From assembly GCA_942492735.1 (NCBI GenBank), contig OW818648.1:558001-622000 (forward strand): a DNA stretch of 64,000 nt, written 5' to 3'. Below the pieces are notes generated by a model, which was given only the letters and a program-made list of their open reading frames with translations, searched no databases and was not told the DNA's origin. Shown piece after piece: positions 1-9,263 of the stretch. Each line of letters starts with the position of its first letter. Within the stretch, counting starts at the first letter, position 1. The DNA comes from Sporobacter sp942492735 (GTDB taxonomy: Bacteria > Bacillota > Clostridia > Oscillospirales > Oscillospiraceae). A program made the position numbers and the translations under genes.

Positions 1-866
1 AGGAGATCGCCTTGCAGGGAGATCTCCTCCTCTTCGGCGGCGGCACGACGGGACTGATGGGCGAATGCGCCCGTGCCATCCACCGAAACAACGGCAAGGT
101 CATCGGCGTTATCCCTGAAGCGCTCAACGAAAAGGGCATTGTTTACGAAAACTGCGACGAGCTCGTCGTCATGAACAATATGCGCGAGAGAAAAGCGCAA
201 ATGGATGCGCGCTCAGATGCTTTCATCGCGCTGCCCGGCGGTTTCGGAACGATCGAAGAAATCATGGAAATCATCACGCTCAAACAGCTTCGGTATCACA
301 ATAAGCCGATCGTTATATTGAATATCAAGGGATATTTTGATCACTTAATCGAACAGATTAAAACAACCATCAGCCAGCAATTTGCCAAAGCCGGCTGCTT
401 TGATCTCTTCTATATAACGGACAATGTGACGCGTGCGCTTGACTATATCAAAGACTATACCCCGGCTGATTACACGGAGCGCTGGCTAACCGATGTCGAA
501 CAAATCGAAAACAACGCTGAGAGCCCATCTGCAGCAAAGGATTTTACGTATTGCAAAATCGAAATATTCATACCTAAAACACACCTCGCTCTCGTAAAGG
601 ATGCCTTGCGGAGCGTGGACGCAGGCCATATCGGCCATTACGACAGCTGTCTGTCTTTTCATGACGCAACAGGCTGCTGGCGCGCTCTGCCGGGCAGCAA
701 ACCCTACGACGGCGAATTCAACGTGGACTGTTCCGCCGAGGAGTACAAAATCGAGGCGATCTGCCTAAAAGAAAACGTCGAAAAAACCATCGCCGCCGTC
801 AAAGAGGTTCACCCGTATGAGGTCCCGGTAATTAACGCCATCCCGCTTTATAAAACAGGCTTCTGA
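1..866 (+). CDS. LOG-family (TIGR00730-type) protein fused to a YqfO/NIF3-insert PII-like domain, 5' end cut by window
   Basis: The reading frame is open to the left edge (codons run from base 3), so the true start lies outside the window. The first residues read EIALQG then LLLFGGGTTGLMG, the nucleotide-binding motif of LOG proteins (cytokinin riboside 5'-monophosphate phosphoribohydrolase family), and PGGFGTIEE follows at about residue 75, the family signature. About 30 N-terminal residues seem to be missing. From about residue 178 the protein continues into a second domain with GHIGHYDSC and VHPYEVP, which matches the PII/CutA-like insert found in YqfO/NIF3 proteins (COG3323). The LOG half probably hydrolyses nucleoside monophosphates; the role of the second domain is unknown, possibly small-molecule or metal sensing. 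The joining of the two is unusual. It is not clearly in an operon with the next gene, about 210 bases away. Confidence 0.85.
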   Translation, partial: EIALQGDLLLFGGGTTGLMGECARAIHRNNGKVIGVIPEALNEKGIVYENCDELVVMNNMRERKAQMDARSDAFIALPGGFGTIEEIMEIITLKQLRYHNKPIVILNIKGYFDHLIEQIKTTISQQFAKAGCFDLFYITDNVTRALDYIKDYTPADYTERWLTDVEQIENNAESPSAAKDFTYCKIEIFIPKTHLALVKDALRSVDAGHIGHYDSCLSFHDATGCWRALPGSKPYDGEFNVDCSAEEYKIEAICLKENVEKTIAAVKEVHPYEVPVINAIPLYKTGF

Positions 867-1079
867 ATTTTCCCGGCGTATTCAATATCCGAACCTTACC
901 TTATCGGGTATTGTTCGGATTTGCTGTGTTATCGCGTTTCTTCGCAAACAAAGGCTCCACAGGCGACACAAGCTTCCTGAGTTTTCTATGTACCGCATCA
1001 CAAAAACGTGATAAAATACCCGTTGGCCTCACCGTTGCCGGTATATAAACGAGAGGTTACATATTAATTGGAGGCTTCC

Positions 1080-2633
1080 ATGAGCGTTTTGAATGTAGAA
1101 AATGTCACTTACGGTTTTGGTTCACGGAGAATTTTAGAAAATGCGTCTTTTCGGCTGTTAAAGGGTGAGCATGTCGGCCTCGTCGGAGCAAACGGCGAGG
1201 GTAAATCCACCTTTTTAAATATCATCACCGGCAAGCTGATTCCCGACGAGGGGAATGTCAGCTGGTGTAAACACATCACGACCGGCTACCTTGACCAAAG
1301 CAGCACCCTGACCAAAGGCAAAACAATTCGGGAGGTGCTGCGTGAGGCGTTTACAGACATGTACCGGTTGGAACAGGAGATGCTGGAAATATACGACCGG
1401 ATGTCCGATTGCGGCGAGGAGGAAATGACAGCGCTCTTAGAGGACGTCGGAGATATGCAGGAAATGCTCGAACACAGCGGTTTTTATATTCTGGATTCCC
1501 GCATCGAAGAATACGCCAACGGCCTGGGTCTTGGCGAGATTGGTCTGGATAAGGATGTGGGAGATCTCAGCGGAGGACAGCGTACAAAAGTTTTGTTAAC
1601 CAAGCTTCTTTTAGAGAATCCAATGATTCTGATGCTGGACGAACCCACCAATTTCCTGGATGAAAATCATATCGCGTGGCTGAGGAATCTCCTGCAGAAT
1701 TATGAAAATGCCTTTATTCTGGTCTCCCATGATATCCCCTTTCTCAATTCCGTCGTCAATGTTATATACCATGTTGATAACGCCATACTGACGCGTTATA
1801 AGGGCGATTATGATAACTATATGGTCATGAGTGAGCTGAAAAAGCGCCAGCTTGAGCAGGCTTATGATAAACAGCAAAAAGAGATATCAAGCTTAGAGGA
1901 CTTTATCGCCCGCAACAAAGCGCGCGTTGCGACGACAAATATGGCTAAGAGCCGCCAAAAGAAGCTGGACAAAATGGATATTATCGAGCTGGGCCGGGAA
2001 AAGCTCAAGCCGACGTTTTCGTTTTCGTCAGCCCGCACGACAGGAAAAATCGTGATCGAGGCAAAGGACCTTGTGCTCGGCTATGACGAGCCGCTCACCG
2101 CTCCGCTGAATCTACAGCTTGAGCGCGGGCAAAAAATTGCAATCAAGGGTGTCAACGGCTTGGGAAAATCCACGCTGCTCAAAACATTACTGGGTATTCA
2201 GCCGCCGATTTCGGGGACAGTTGAGCTGGATACGTTTGTTGAAACAGGTTACTTCGAACAGGAAAGAGTCGCAGGCAGCAACACCGCGCATCAGGAAATC
2301 TGGGACGAATTCCCTTCCATGACGAACGCCCAGGTGCGCGGCGCTCTGGCTAAATGCGGGCTGACCGCCGAGCACATCGGCAGTCAGATGAAGGTGCTCA
2401 GCGGCGGCGAAAACGCAAAGGTGCGGCTCTGCAAGCTCATGCTGCGCGGTATGAATCTGCTGGTTCTCGATGAGCCGACAAATCACCTTGATGTCGATGC
2501 CAAGGACGCGCTGAAGACCGCTTTGATGGAGTATCGCGGCACAATGCTGCTCGTCAGCCATGAGCCCGAATTCTATCAAGACATCGTATCAGGTGTCTGG
2601 AATCTCGAGGAATGGACAACTAAAATCGTGTGA
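1080..2633 (+). CDS. ABC-F family ATP-binding protein (ribosome-associated type)
   Basis: Soluble protein of 517 residues with two ABC ATPase domains and no membrane segment, the ABC-F layout. The first Walker A is GANGEGKST near residue 36, followed by LSGGQ and a Walker B ending in LDEPTNFLD. The second has GVNGLGKST near residue 360, LSGGE and LDEPTNHLD. The charged linker between them (about residues 245-310) corresponds to the P-site tRNA-interacting motif. Family members act on the ribosome in translation or antibiotic protection; which applies here cannot be read from sequence, and it resembles the housekeeping Firmicute group more than known resistance proteins. The ATG at 1080 is chosen over an upstream in-frame TTG because GGAGG sits 5 bases before it. 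A strong terminator follows. Confidence 0.9.
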   Translation: MSVLNVENVTYGFGSRRILENASFRLLKGEHVGLVGANGEGKSTFLNIITGKLIPDEGNVSWCKHITTGYLDQSSTLTKGKTIREVLREAFTDMYRLEQEMLEIYDRMSDCGEEEMTALLEDVGDMQEMLEHSGFYILDSRIEEYANGLGLGEIGLDKDVGDLSGGQRTKVLLTKLLLENPMILMLDEPTNFLDENHIAWLRNLLQNYENAFILVSHDIPFLNSVVNVIYHVDNAILTRYKGDYDNYMVMSELKKRQLEQAYDKQQKEISSLEDFIARNKARVATTNMAKSRQKKLDKMDIIELGREKLKPTFSFSSARTTGKIVIEAKDLVLGYDEPLTAPLNLQLERGQKIAIKGVNGLGKSTLLKTLLGIQPPISGTVELDTFVETGYFEQERVAGSNTAHQEIWDEFPSMTNAQVRGALAKCGLTAEHIGSQMKVLSGGENAKVRLCKLMLRGMNLLVLDEPTNHLDVDAKDALKTALMEYRGTMLLVSHEPEFYQDIVSGVWNLEEWTTKIV

Positions 2634-2656
2634 CGACAATCGTGCGACAATATGCT

Positions 2657-2686
2657 AAAAGCCACATCCGCCTGGACGTGGCTTTT
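2657..2686 (+). terminator. Intrinsic terminator after the ABC-F gene
   Basis: A nine-base stem (AAAAGCCAC paired with GTGGCTTTT) with a short loop ends in a T run, 24 bases after the ABC-F stop. It is near-symmetrical, so it could also serve the convergent phosphatase gene from the other side. Confidence 0.8.
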
Positions 2687-2728
2687 TACATGGTATTAAA
2701 TGGCAGCGATAGCTTAAATCAATCTTTT

Positions 2729-3307
2729 TTAAATCTCCGCAAATTCGCTGGGTGTCAGATTAAAAAATTCAATCTTGATATCCCGGCCGTTGCAGGCGAG
2801 TTTGCTGATGCAGGTATTCTTCAAAACGGTTTTACCTGTACCGATTTCGCCCCCAGATAGGTGTGATAGGATCACATTTATTGATGCGCCATGGGAGACG
2901 ACAACAACGTCTTTTGTCGTACTTGTGTCGATATATCGATATAGGACATCCATGAATCGTTCGATAACCGCTTCTCTTGGCTCCATACAAGCGTCTTCAT
3001 TCCGAGCAAAGAGTGTTTCCCTGTCTTCATACGACAAGCCCGACAGCTTCCCGAAATCCCGCTCTGTCAGTCCCTGTTCGACGATCGCCGGACCGCTATG
3101 TATCACATCGGCGATGATATCCGCCGTCACTTTTGCACGCTTCAAGGGACTTGTTAAAATGCAGTCAACCGGCACGCTCAGAAATTCTTTTGCGCACTCG
3201 GCAGATTGCCGGAGCCCCGTCTCATTAAGCGCAATATCCTCGATGCCCTGAAGCCTGTTTTGCCTGTTCCAGTCCGTTTCGCCGTGCCTGATTAAGTAAA
3301 TTACCAT
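2729..3307 (-). CDS. Histidine phosphatase family protein (phosphoglycerate mutase-like)
   Basis: 192-residue protein that begins IYLIRHGETDWN, the RHG catalytic motif of the histidine phosphatase superfamily, with the phospho-accepting His at residue 8. A second catalytic His lies in VVVVSHGASI near residue 140, and ERDFG (about residue 83) is the expected acid/base region. Small members of this family include cofactor-dependent phosphoglycerate mutases, alpha-ribazole phosphatases (CobC) and broad phosphatases; nothing here decides the substrate. It is convergent with the ABC-F gene and divergent from moeA, with which it shares an AT-rich promoter region of about 160 bases. Confidence 0.85.
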   Translation of the reverse strand: MVIYLIRHGETDWNRQNRLQGIEDIALNETGLRQSAECAKEFLSVPVDCILTSPLKRAKVTADIIADVIHSGPAIVEQGLTERDFGKLSGLSYEDRETLFARNEDACMEPREAVIERFMDVLYRYIDTSTTKDVVVVSHGASINVILSHLSGGEIGTGKTVLKNTCISKLACNGRDIKIEFFNLTPSEFAEI

Positions 3308-3401
3308 GCGTATATGTCCTCTATTTTCCGAATGTCTTGTAGTATATCATAAACATAAAAATTACAAAAGTGCTGCTGCACTAAAAACGTTCTTTGAATC
3401 A

Positions 3402-3429
3402 TTGAAGTTTCTTTAAAAAATGGTAAAAT
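3402..3429 (+). promoter_or_regulatory. Likely sigma-A promoter of the moeA operon
   Basis: TTGAAG at 3402-3407 and TAAAAT at 3424-3429 are separated by 16 bases. An in-frame ATG at 3428 overlaps this -10 box and so cannot be the translation start, which supports the downstream TTG start for moeA. Confidence 0.5.
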
Positions 3430-3469
3430 GATAAGTATCTTTATTAATGGCATTGGATGGTGGATCTGT

Positions 3470-4690
3470 TTGCTCCATGTAAAAACACCCGACGAAGCTC
3501 TCAATATCATAAAAAGCACATTTAGCAGCGGCACGATGCCATTAGAGCATGTTCAAATCCGTGACGCGCTTGGCAGAACTATCGGGGAGCCTGTCATCGC
3601 GCGTGAATATGTCCCTGATTTTAATCGCTCTACGGTGGACGGATTCGCTGTTTTCGCGCGCGATACCTTCGGTTGCTCGGAAAGCATCCCGGCGATTCTG
3701 CCGCAGGGCGGTGAAGTCATGATGGGTACCGCGGCAATAGAACCGCTGGAAAAAGGGACCTGCCTTTGTGTTCCGACGGGCGGTGATGTGCCAGATGGCG
3801 CCGATGCCGTCGTCATGCTCGAATATTCGGAGGATTACGGCGACGGAACGATTGGTATACTAAAGCCTGTAGCGCCCGGTGATAACATGATCTTTCGCGG
3901 CGACGATGTGTCACCGGGAGGCATCATCCTCCCAATCGGAAATATCGTGTCACCGCATAATATCGGCGCTTTGGCAGCCTCGGGCATCAGTGAAATCGCA
4001 GTATGCAAAAAGCCTATTGTCGGTATTATCTCGACGGGAGACGAGCTGGTTGCATACGACGAAAAGCCTTTGAAGGGTCAGATCCGCGACGTCAACACGC
4101 TGATGCTGGAGGCTGTCATTGATGATACCGGTGGACAGACAAAATCCTACGGCATCATCAGGGACAGCGAAGCGGGTCTCCAGAGTGCCGTTGCATGGGC
4201 CGTTTCAGACTGTGATATTGTCCTCATCTCCGGCGGCAGCTCGGTCGGTATGAAGGACGCTACTGCCAGGGTTATTGAAAATACCGGCCGTATTCTGTTC
4301 CACGGCATCGCCATGAAACCGGGTAAGCCGACAATTTTAGGCGTCATCAATCAAAAGCCCGTGTTTGGCCTGCCTGGGCACCCGGTAGCCGCCTACTTTG
4401 TGGCGCAAATCTTCGTTCATGCACTCATGCGTCATCTGATGGGCTGTAACGATAAACAGTATCCTGTCATCGCGCGCCTCGGTGAAGCTGTGTCCTCCAA
4501 TCACGGACGGGCGGAATACATCGCCGTCGTCCTGGAACCCAGTGGCGAAAATGTCACAGCACATCCGATTCACGGCAAATCCGGACTCATCACAAGCTTG
4601 TCAGGCTCCGACGGATATATCTGCATACCGAGAGACTGCGAAGGTCTGCCAAAAGGATCGGCTGTTTCCGTCATGCTGTGGAATCGATAG
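3470..4690 (+). CDS. moeA: Molybdopterin molybdenumtransferase MoeA (paralogue 1)
   Basis: About 406 residues, normal MoeA length. MoeA inserts molybdate or tungstate into adenylylated molybdopterin in the cytoplasm. Visible hallmarks are PTGGDVPDGADAVV near residue 103, GIISTGDELV in the MoCF-like domain, SGGSSVGMKD and GLPGHPVA, followed by the C-terminal beta-barrel domain. The start is set at TTG 3470: it gives the family N-terminus (LHVKTPDEAL), has GGTGG a few bases upstream, and the only upstream ATG overlaps a promoter -10. It lies 17 bases before a second moeA and is probably co-transcribed with it. Paired MoeA paralogues are known in tungsten-using anaerobes, where they may separate Mo from W insertion; that assignment is inference here. 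Confidence 0.9.
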   Translation: MLHVKTPDEALNIIKSTFSSGTMPLEHVQIRDALGRTIGEPVIAREYVPDFNRSTVDGFAVFARDTFGCSESIPAILPQGGEVMMGTAAIEPLEKGTCLCVPTGGDVPDGADAVVMLEYSEDYGDGTIGILKPVAPGDNMIFRGDDVSPGGIILPIGNIVSPHNIGALAASGISEIAVCKKPIVGIISTGDELVAYDEKPLKGQIRDVNTLMLEAVIDDTGGQTKSYGIIRDSEAGLQSAVAWAVSDCDIVLISGGSSVGMKDATARVIENTGRILFHGIAMKPGKPTILGVINQKPVFGLPGHPVAAYFVAQIFVHALMRHLMGCNDKQYPVIARLGEAVSSNHGRAEYIAVVLEPSGENVTAHPIHGKSGLITSLSGSDGYICIPRDCEGLPKGSAVSVMLWNR

Positions 4691-4707
4691 TTAAGGGAGA
4701 GATTTAG

Positions 4708-6630
4708 ATGGGCTTTCAATATTTGACGAATATTCCGCTTGAGACAGCGAGAAATGATTATACCGCACTCCTCATAAAAAATGGCATGGCACCCTCGTGC
4801 GAGACGATCCGTGTTCTTCACTCGAGCGGCCGCGTGACAGCCGGGCCTGTCTATGCTCACATCTGCGCGCCGCATTACAATGCCAGCGCGATGGATGGCA
4901 TTGCGCTCGATGCGAAGTTAACATACGGTGCGAGTGAGACGACGCCAGTTCTCTTGGGAAAAGGCCAGTATATCCCTGTCAATACCGGTGATCCGCTGCC
5001 GGCGGACTGCGATACCGTTGTGATGATCGAAGACGTCATTAAAACCGAAGATGTATCCGCGGAAGGCGGCGTCCGCCTTTATCAGGCTGCCGCTCCTTGG
5101 CAGCATATTCGCCAGATCGGCGAGGACATCTGCGCCGGCGAAATGCTGCTGGCCTCATACACGGAAATATCGCCCTCCGCTATCGGCGCAATGATTGCGG
5201 GCGGCGTTTTGGAGGTCGATGTCATTAAAAAGCCGGTCGTCGGCATTATCCCCACAGGCGATGAGATCATCCCCCCGACAGCTGACCCCAAGGAAGGCGA
5301 AATCCTCGAATTCAACTCGGCGATTTTTACATCAATGCTGAATTCCTGGGGTGCTGAAGCCGTCACATATCCGATAGTAAAAGACGATCTTTCACACATT
5401 AAGGCGGCCATCGAAATAGCGCTTGAACAATGCGACGCTATGATTCTAAACGCCGGTTCATCGGCAGGCAGCGAGGATTTCAGCACGCAGGCCATCGGCG
5501 AAATCGGTGAGGTCCTCTGTCACGGGATTGCAATCAAGCCCGGAAAACCGGCAATTCTCGGCTGCAGCGGCAAGAAACCCATCCTCGGCGTCCCCGGTTA
5601 TCCTGTATCGGGCATTATCGTCATAGAGGAGCTGCTGCGCCCGATTATTGAAATCCTCTCGAAGAAAAAAACCGCTCATGACGCATACGAGGAGGCCATA
5701 CTCTCAAAATCCGTCATCTCCACACTGAAGTATCAGGAATTCATCCGTGTGCGCCTTGGCTATGTCGGCGGTCGTCTGATTGCTTCCCCGCTGAACAGGG
5801 GGGCCGGTGTCGTCAGCTCCTTCATGAAGGCTGACGGCATATTGAATGTCCCGCAGGGCTTAGAAGGGTATGACAGCGGCGCAGCCGTCAAAATACGCCT
5901 CCTGAGGCCAGTTTCAGAGCTCAAGAACAACCTTGTTGCCATCGGCAGCCATGACCCGTTGCTCGACGAGATTTCCGATATCATGCGCAGAGCATGGGGC
6001 GACATTTCAATGAGCTCCTCCCACGTCGGCAGTATGGGCGGGATTATGGCGGTGCGCCGTGGAGAGGCACATGTGGCGGGGACGCACCTGCTTGACGAAA
6101 AGACCGGCAGCTATAATACGGCATTCATAAAAAAATACTTCCCCAAGGGCGGCGTGCGGCTTATCGAATGCGTCAACCGCTCGCAGGGGTTAATGCTTCC
6201 GCACGGAAACCCAAAGCGCATCACCGGCATCAAAGACCTCGCAGCGTCGGGCATTCGTTATGTAAACCGGCAGAAAGGCTCGGGAACCCGTGTCTTATGC
6301 GATTATCTCTGTAAGAATAATGCCATCGACACCGGTAGTATCTATGGTTATGACAGAGAAGAATATACGCACACATCTGTCGCCGCCCTGATCGCAGCCG
6401 GCTCGGCCGATGCCGGTCTCGGCATCTACTCGGCGGCCAAGCTTTACGGCTTAGACTTTGTGCCCATATGCGATGAGCAGTACGACCTCCTCGTACCCGA
6501 TTATGCCTGGGACACGCCATTAATCCGGAAACTTCTCGAAACGCTTCAAAGCGGTGAATTTCGTTTGAGGCTCGCCGAACTCGGCGGCTATACGCTTAAA
6601 AACCCCGGAACCGTCCGGGAGTGCTTCTAA
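4708..6630 (+). CDS. moeA: MoeA fused to a C-terminal periplasmic-binding-protein-like domain (paralogue 2)
   Basis: 640 residues. The first 400 or so form a complete MoeA with SAMDGIAL, VNTGDPLPADCDTVV, GIIPTGDEI, NAGSSAGSED and GVPGYPVSG. The last 220 residues (from about 420) match the PBP_like domain related to LysR/ModA-type substrate-binding folds, including SSHVGSMGGIMAV and NRQKGSGTRV. This fusion is known in archaea and anaerobic Firmicutes and is thought to bind oxyanion or cofactor. It begins just after the first moeA and ends one base before the next gene, so a four-gene operon (moeA, moeA, FAD dehydrogenase, FAD oxidoreductase) is likely. The presence of the extra domain in only one copy suggests different metal specificity, but this is not shown. 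Confidence 0.92.
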   Translation: MGFQYLTNIPLETARNDYTALLIKNGMAPSCETIRVLHSSGRVTAGPVYAHICAPHYNASAMDGIALDAKLTYGASETTPVLLGKGQYIPVNTGDPLPADCDTVVMIEDVIKTEDVSAEGGVRLYQAAAPWQHIRQIGEDICAGEMLLASYTEISPSAIGAMIAGGVLEVDVIKKPVVGIIPTGDEIIPPTADPKEGEILEFNSAIFTSMLNSWGAEAVTYPIVKDDLSHIKAAIEIALEQCDAMILNAGSSAGSEDFSTQAIGEIGEVLCHGIAIKPGKPAILGCSGKKPILGVPGYPVSGIIVIEELLRPIIEILSKKKTAHDAYEEAILSKSVISTLKYQEFIRVRLGYVGGRLIASPLNRGAGVVSSFMKADGILNVPQGLEGYDSGAAVKIRLLRPVSELKNNLVAIGSHDPLLDEISDIMRRAWGDISMSSSHVGSMGGIMAVRRGEAHVAGTHLLDEKTGSYNTAFIKKYFPKGGVRLIECVNRSQGLMLPHGNPKRITGIKDLAASGIRYVNRQKGSGTRVLCDYLCKNNAIDTGSIYGYDREEYTHTSVAALIAAGSADAGLGIYSAAKLYGLDFVPICDEQYDLLVPDYAWDTPLIRKLLETLQSGEFRLRLAELGGYTLKNPGTVRECF

Positions 6631-6631
6631 G

Positions 6632-8185
6632 ATGGACAAGTATGATGTGATTGTCATTGGCGGCGGGCTTCTGGGCAGCTTCGCCGCACGCAGCTTGATG
6701 CGGTACAAACTCAAAATCGCACTATTAGAAAAGCGTGAGGATCTCTGCACAGGCGTCAGCCGCGCCAACACCGCTATCGTCTACAGCGGCTGCGATACGA
6801 AGCCCGGGACACTGAAAAGTCAAATGTGCGTCAGGGCCGCACAGACCTTTGGCAGCCTGTGCCATGAGCTCGGCGTTCGATATGCTCCATGCGGCTCTCT
6901 GATGATATGCTTTGGTCCAAACGGCGAGGAAACGCTGCGTAAAAAAATGACGCAAGGCCTCAATAACGGCGTTCGCGGATTAAAGCTGCTCACCCGTGAG
7001 GAAGTGCTGGCGCTGGAGCCAGACCTCAGTCCAAGAGTCCACATGGGACTCTATGCGCCGGAGGCTGGGACCGTCATCCCCTGGGAACTGGGACTCGCCG
7101 CCGCTGAGAACGCTGTGAGTAACGGTGCTGAGATCATTCTCAATACAAATGTCACTGCTATTGAAAATACAGATAACGGCTATAAAATTACGGGCGGTGA
7201 TAAAGTATATTATTCCCGCGGCATTATCAACTGCGCGGGACTTTTTGCCGATGAGGTTTTGGAGAAAGTGCAGCAGCCATCCGTTCGAATATTCCCCGCA
7301 GCGGGTGATTATTATGTGCTGGACACAAAAGCCCAAAACCGGGTTGGCCAGGAAACCATCCATCATGTCATCTTCCACGAACCTGAAGAAAAGGGAAAGG
7401 GGTTAACAATTGTCCCCACAGTTGACGGCAATATCCTCATTGGACCATCACGAGTCTCGTCAGATGATAAAGAAAATTTTACGACATCGAGGGACGGTCT
7501 CGATAGATTGAACGCGCTTGTTGAAGACGTTATACCCTCACTCCCGATGGCGCACGTTATCCGCTCCTTCGGGGCAATCCGGCCGAATCCCTTCTTCGTT
7601 TATCAGGACCGCGAGAGCGGCGCCTATATCCGTGAGGACAGGGGCATATCAAATTTCATCATCCATGAATCCGAGAATAACCCGACATTCTTAAGCCTTA
7701 TCGGTATCAAGACGCCCGGACTCACCTGCGCCAACGAACTCGGTATCTATGTATCGGATAAAATGGCGGCGCTCTTAGGGCCTGCCGAGCATAATCCGGA
7801 TTTTAACCCAAGACGAGCAGCCTCTCTGCGGCTTAATGACCTGTCTGTTGATGAACGCGCGCGCCTCGTAAATGAAAACGCCGCATACGGCAGGATCGTC
7901 TGCCGCTGCCGCAAAATTACCGAGGGGGAAATTATAGACAGCATCCGCGGAGGTCTCGGCGCAGAGCACGCGAACCGGAACGCCGCGCGCATGTTTCCGC
8001 ACGCCGTGACTGTCGACGGCGTCAAGCGCCGGACGGGAGCATGCTCCGGCCGCTGTCAAGGCAGTTTTTGTACGCAGCGGATTATTGAAATAATCGCCAG
8101 CGAATTGGGCGTATCCCCTGACAAAGTGAATAAGGACGGTCCCGGCTCTTATGTGATCGGCGGTGGAACAGATGACGCATTATGA
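6632..8185 (+). CDS. GlpA-like FAD-dependent dehydrogenase with C-terminal [2Fe-2S] BFD domain
   Basis: 517 residues. The N-terminus IVIGGGLLGSFAA is a Rossmann FAD-binding motif of the DAO/glycerol-3-phosphate dehydrogenase family. Near residue 424 CRCRKIT opens a bacterioferritin-associated-ferredoxin-like domain, completed by GACSGRCQGSFC near residues 468-480, giving four cysteines for a [2Fe-2S] cluster. The layout matches anaerobic glycerol-3-phosphate dehydrogenase subunit A and related 2-hydroxyacid dehydrogenases. Its stop overlaps the start of the next FAD oxidoreductase, as in clostridial glpA-type pairs. No glycerol kinase or facilitator is nearby, so the substrate is uncertain. 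Its place behind two moeA genes could be chance or could mean a redox link to the tungsten system. Confidence 0.85.
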   Translation: MDKYDVIVIGGGLLGSFAARSLMRYKLKIALLEKREDLCTGVSRANTAIVYSGCDTKPGTLKSQMCVRAAQTFGSLCHELGVRYAPCGSLMICFGPNGEETLRKKMTQGLNNGVRGLKLLTREEVLALEPDLSPRVHMGLYAPEAGTVIPWELGLAAAENAVSNGAEIILNTNVTAIENTDNGYKITGGDKVYYSRGIINCAGLFADEVLEKVQQPSVRIFPAAGDYYVLDTKAQNRVGQETIHHVIFHEPEEKGKGLTIVPTVDGNILIGPSRVSSDDKENFTTSRDGLDRLNALVEDVIPSLPMAHVIRSFGAIRPNPFFVYQDRESGAYIREDRGISNFIIHESENNPTFLSLIGIKTPGLTCANELGIYVSDKMAALLGPAEHNPDFNPRRAASLRLNDLSVDERARLVNENAAYGRIVCRCRKITEGEIIDSIRGGLGAEHANRNAARMFPHAVTVDGVKRRTGACSGRCQGSFCTQRIIEIIASELGVSPDKVNKDGPGSYVIGGGTDDAL

Positions 8186-9263
8186 TATCGTCGTCATTGG
8201 CGGCGGTCCTGCCGGAATGGCGGCGGCGCTCAGCGTAAGAGAAAACGGCGTGTCAAGCGTGCTTCTGGTTGAACGCTCGGAGACCCTCGGCGGCATACTA
8301 AACCAGTGCGTCCATTCCGGTTTTGGCTTATCATATTTCGGTGAGGAGCTGACCGGTCAGGAATACGCCGAACGGTTCAGCAGTAAAATGGACGCTTCGG
8401 GCATCGACGTTCTCACTGGTACAGCTGTCGTCAGCCTTCACCCGGACGGTGCCATTGTCTTAAGCGGCGGTAAATGCGGCCTGCTTGAAATCAAGGCAGA
8501 AGCCGTCATTCTCGCTACCGGCTGCAGGGAGCGCCCGATCGGCGCGCTGCCGGTCACGGGGTCTCGTCCGTCCGGTATTTTCGCTGCCGGAATGGCACAA
8601 AAAATGGTCAATCTCGGCGGGTATGATATTGGCAGCAGGTTTGTCATCCTCGGCTCGGGCGACGTCGGCATGATCATGGCACGGCAGCTCAAACTGCTCG
8701 GCAAAGACATTATCGCCGTCATCGAAAAAGAAGAGACGTGCGGCGGTCTTGTACGCAATCGACTCAACTGCCTTGAGCATTATCATATCCCGCTCCGAAC
8801 GCGCTGTATTGTCAGCAGAATTCATGGCAAAGGCCGCCTTACCGGCGTAACGGTTCTGGATCTGTTAAACGGCTCTGAAGAATGCGTTGCCTGCGATACG
8901 CTGATCACTTCCGTCGGGCTCATCCCCGAACGAGAGCTCTCAGAAGAAGCTTCCATCGGCGGGTCGCTACCGAATTGGCTATATTTATGCGGCAACGCCT
9001 GTTATGTCCATGACACAGTTGACGATGTGACGATTGAATCCGAACGCGTCGGCAAGCTTGCAGCTGATTATGTGCTGCACGGCGAAAATACGGAGAAACC
9101 GACTTTCCATACTGTCAATACAGACAAACCGACAGATACCGAAAAAACAATCTGCATCGCCTGCCCAAAAGGCTGTGTCCTGACACCAACCGGTAACGGC
9201 TATATCGGCGCAATTTGCGGCAGAAAAGACCCCGTCCCATCGCTAAAAAAGCCTTCCCCTTGA
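8172..9263 (+). CDS. FAD/NAD(P)-dependent oxidoreductase (GlpB-like partner) with a truncated DUF1667-like tail
   Basis: 363 residues. IVVIGGGPAGMAAA at the N-terminus binds FAD, and FVILGSGDVGMIMA near residue 155 is the NAD(P)-binding Rossmann motif; ATGCRERP is typical of this family. The ATG at 8172 has GGTGG seven bases upstream and overlaps the previous gene's end by 14 bases. The tail contains CIACPKGCVL, the start of DUF1667, a small domain usually encoded as a separate third gene in this operon type. Here it stops after about 35 residues, and the stop codon lies inside a MITE-like inverted repeat. The DUF1667 part therefore appears to have been fused and then truncated by an insertion. 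Whether the main enzyme still works cannot be told. Confidence 0.82.
   Translation: MTHYDIVVIGGGPAGMAAALSVRENGVSSVLLVERSETLGGILNQCVHSGFGLSYFGEELTGQEYAERFSSKMDASGIDVLTGTAVVSLHPDGAIVLSGGKCGLLEIKAEAVILATGCRERPIGALPVTGSRPSGIFAAGMAQKMVNLGGYDIGSRFVILGSGDVGMIMARQLKLLGKDIIAVIEKEETCGGLVRNRLNCLEHYHIPLRTRCIVSRIHGKGRLTGVTVLDLLNGSEECVACDTLITSVGLIPERELSEEASIGGSLPNWLYLCGNACYVHDTVDDVTIESERVGKLAADYVLHGENTEKPTFHTVNTDKPTDTEKTICIACPKGCVLTPTGNGYIGAICGRKDPVPSLKKPSP

Noticed and set aside
2187..2579. 130-residue minus-strand ORF inside the ABC-F gene
   Set aside because: Antisense shadow of the second ATPase domain; no family features.
3428..3469. Upstream ATG start for moeA
   Set aside because: It overlaps the likely -10 box, and the extra residues (hydrophobic, WW-containing) do not fit the family; TTG 3470 has a ribosome-binding site.
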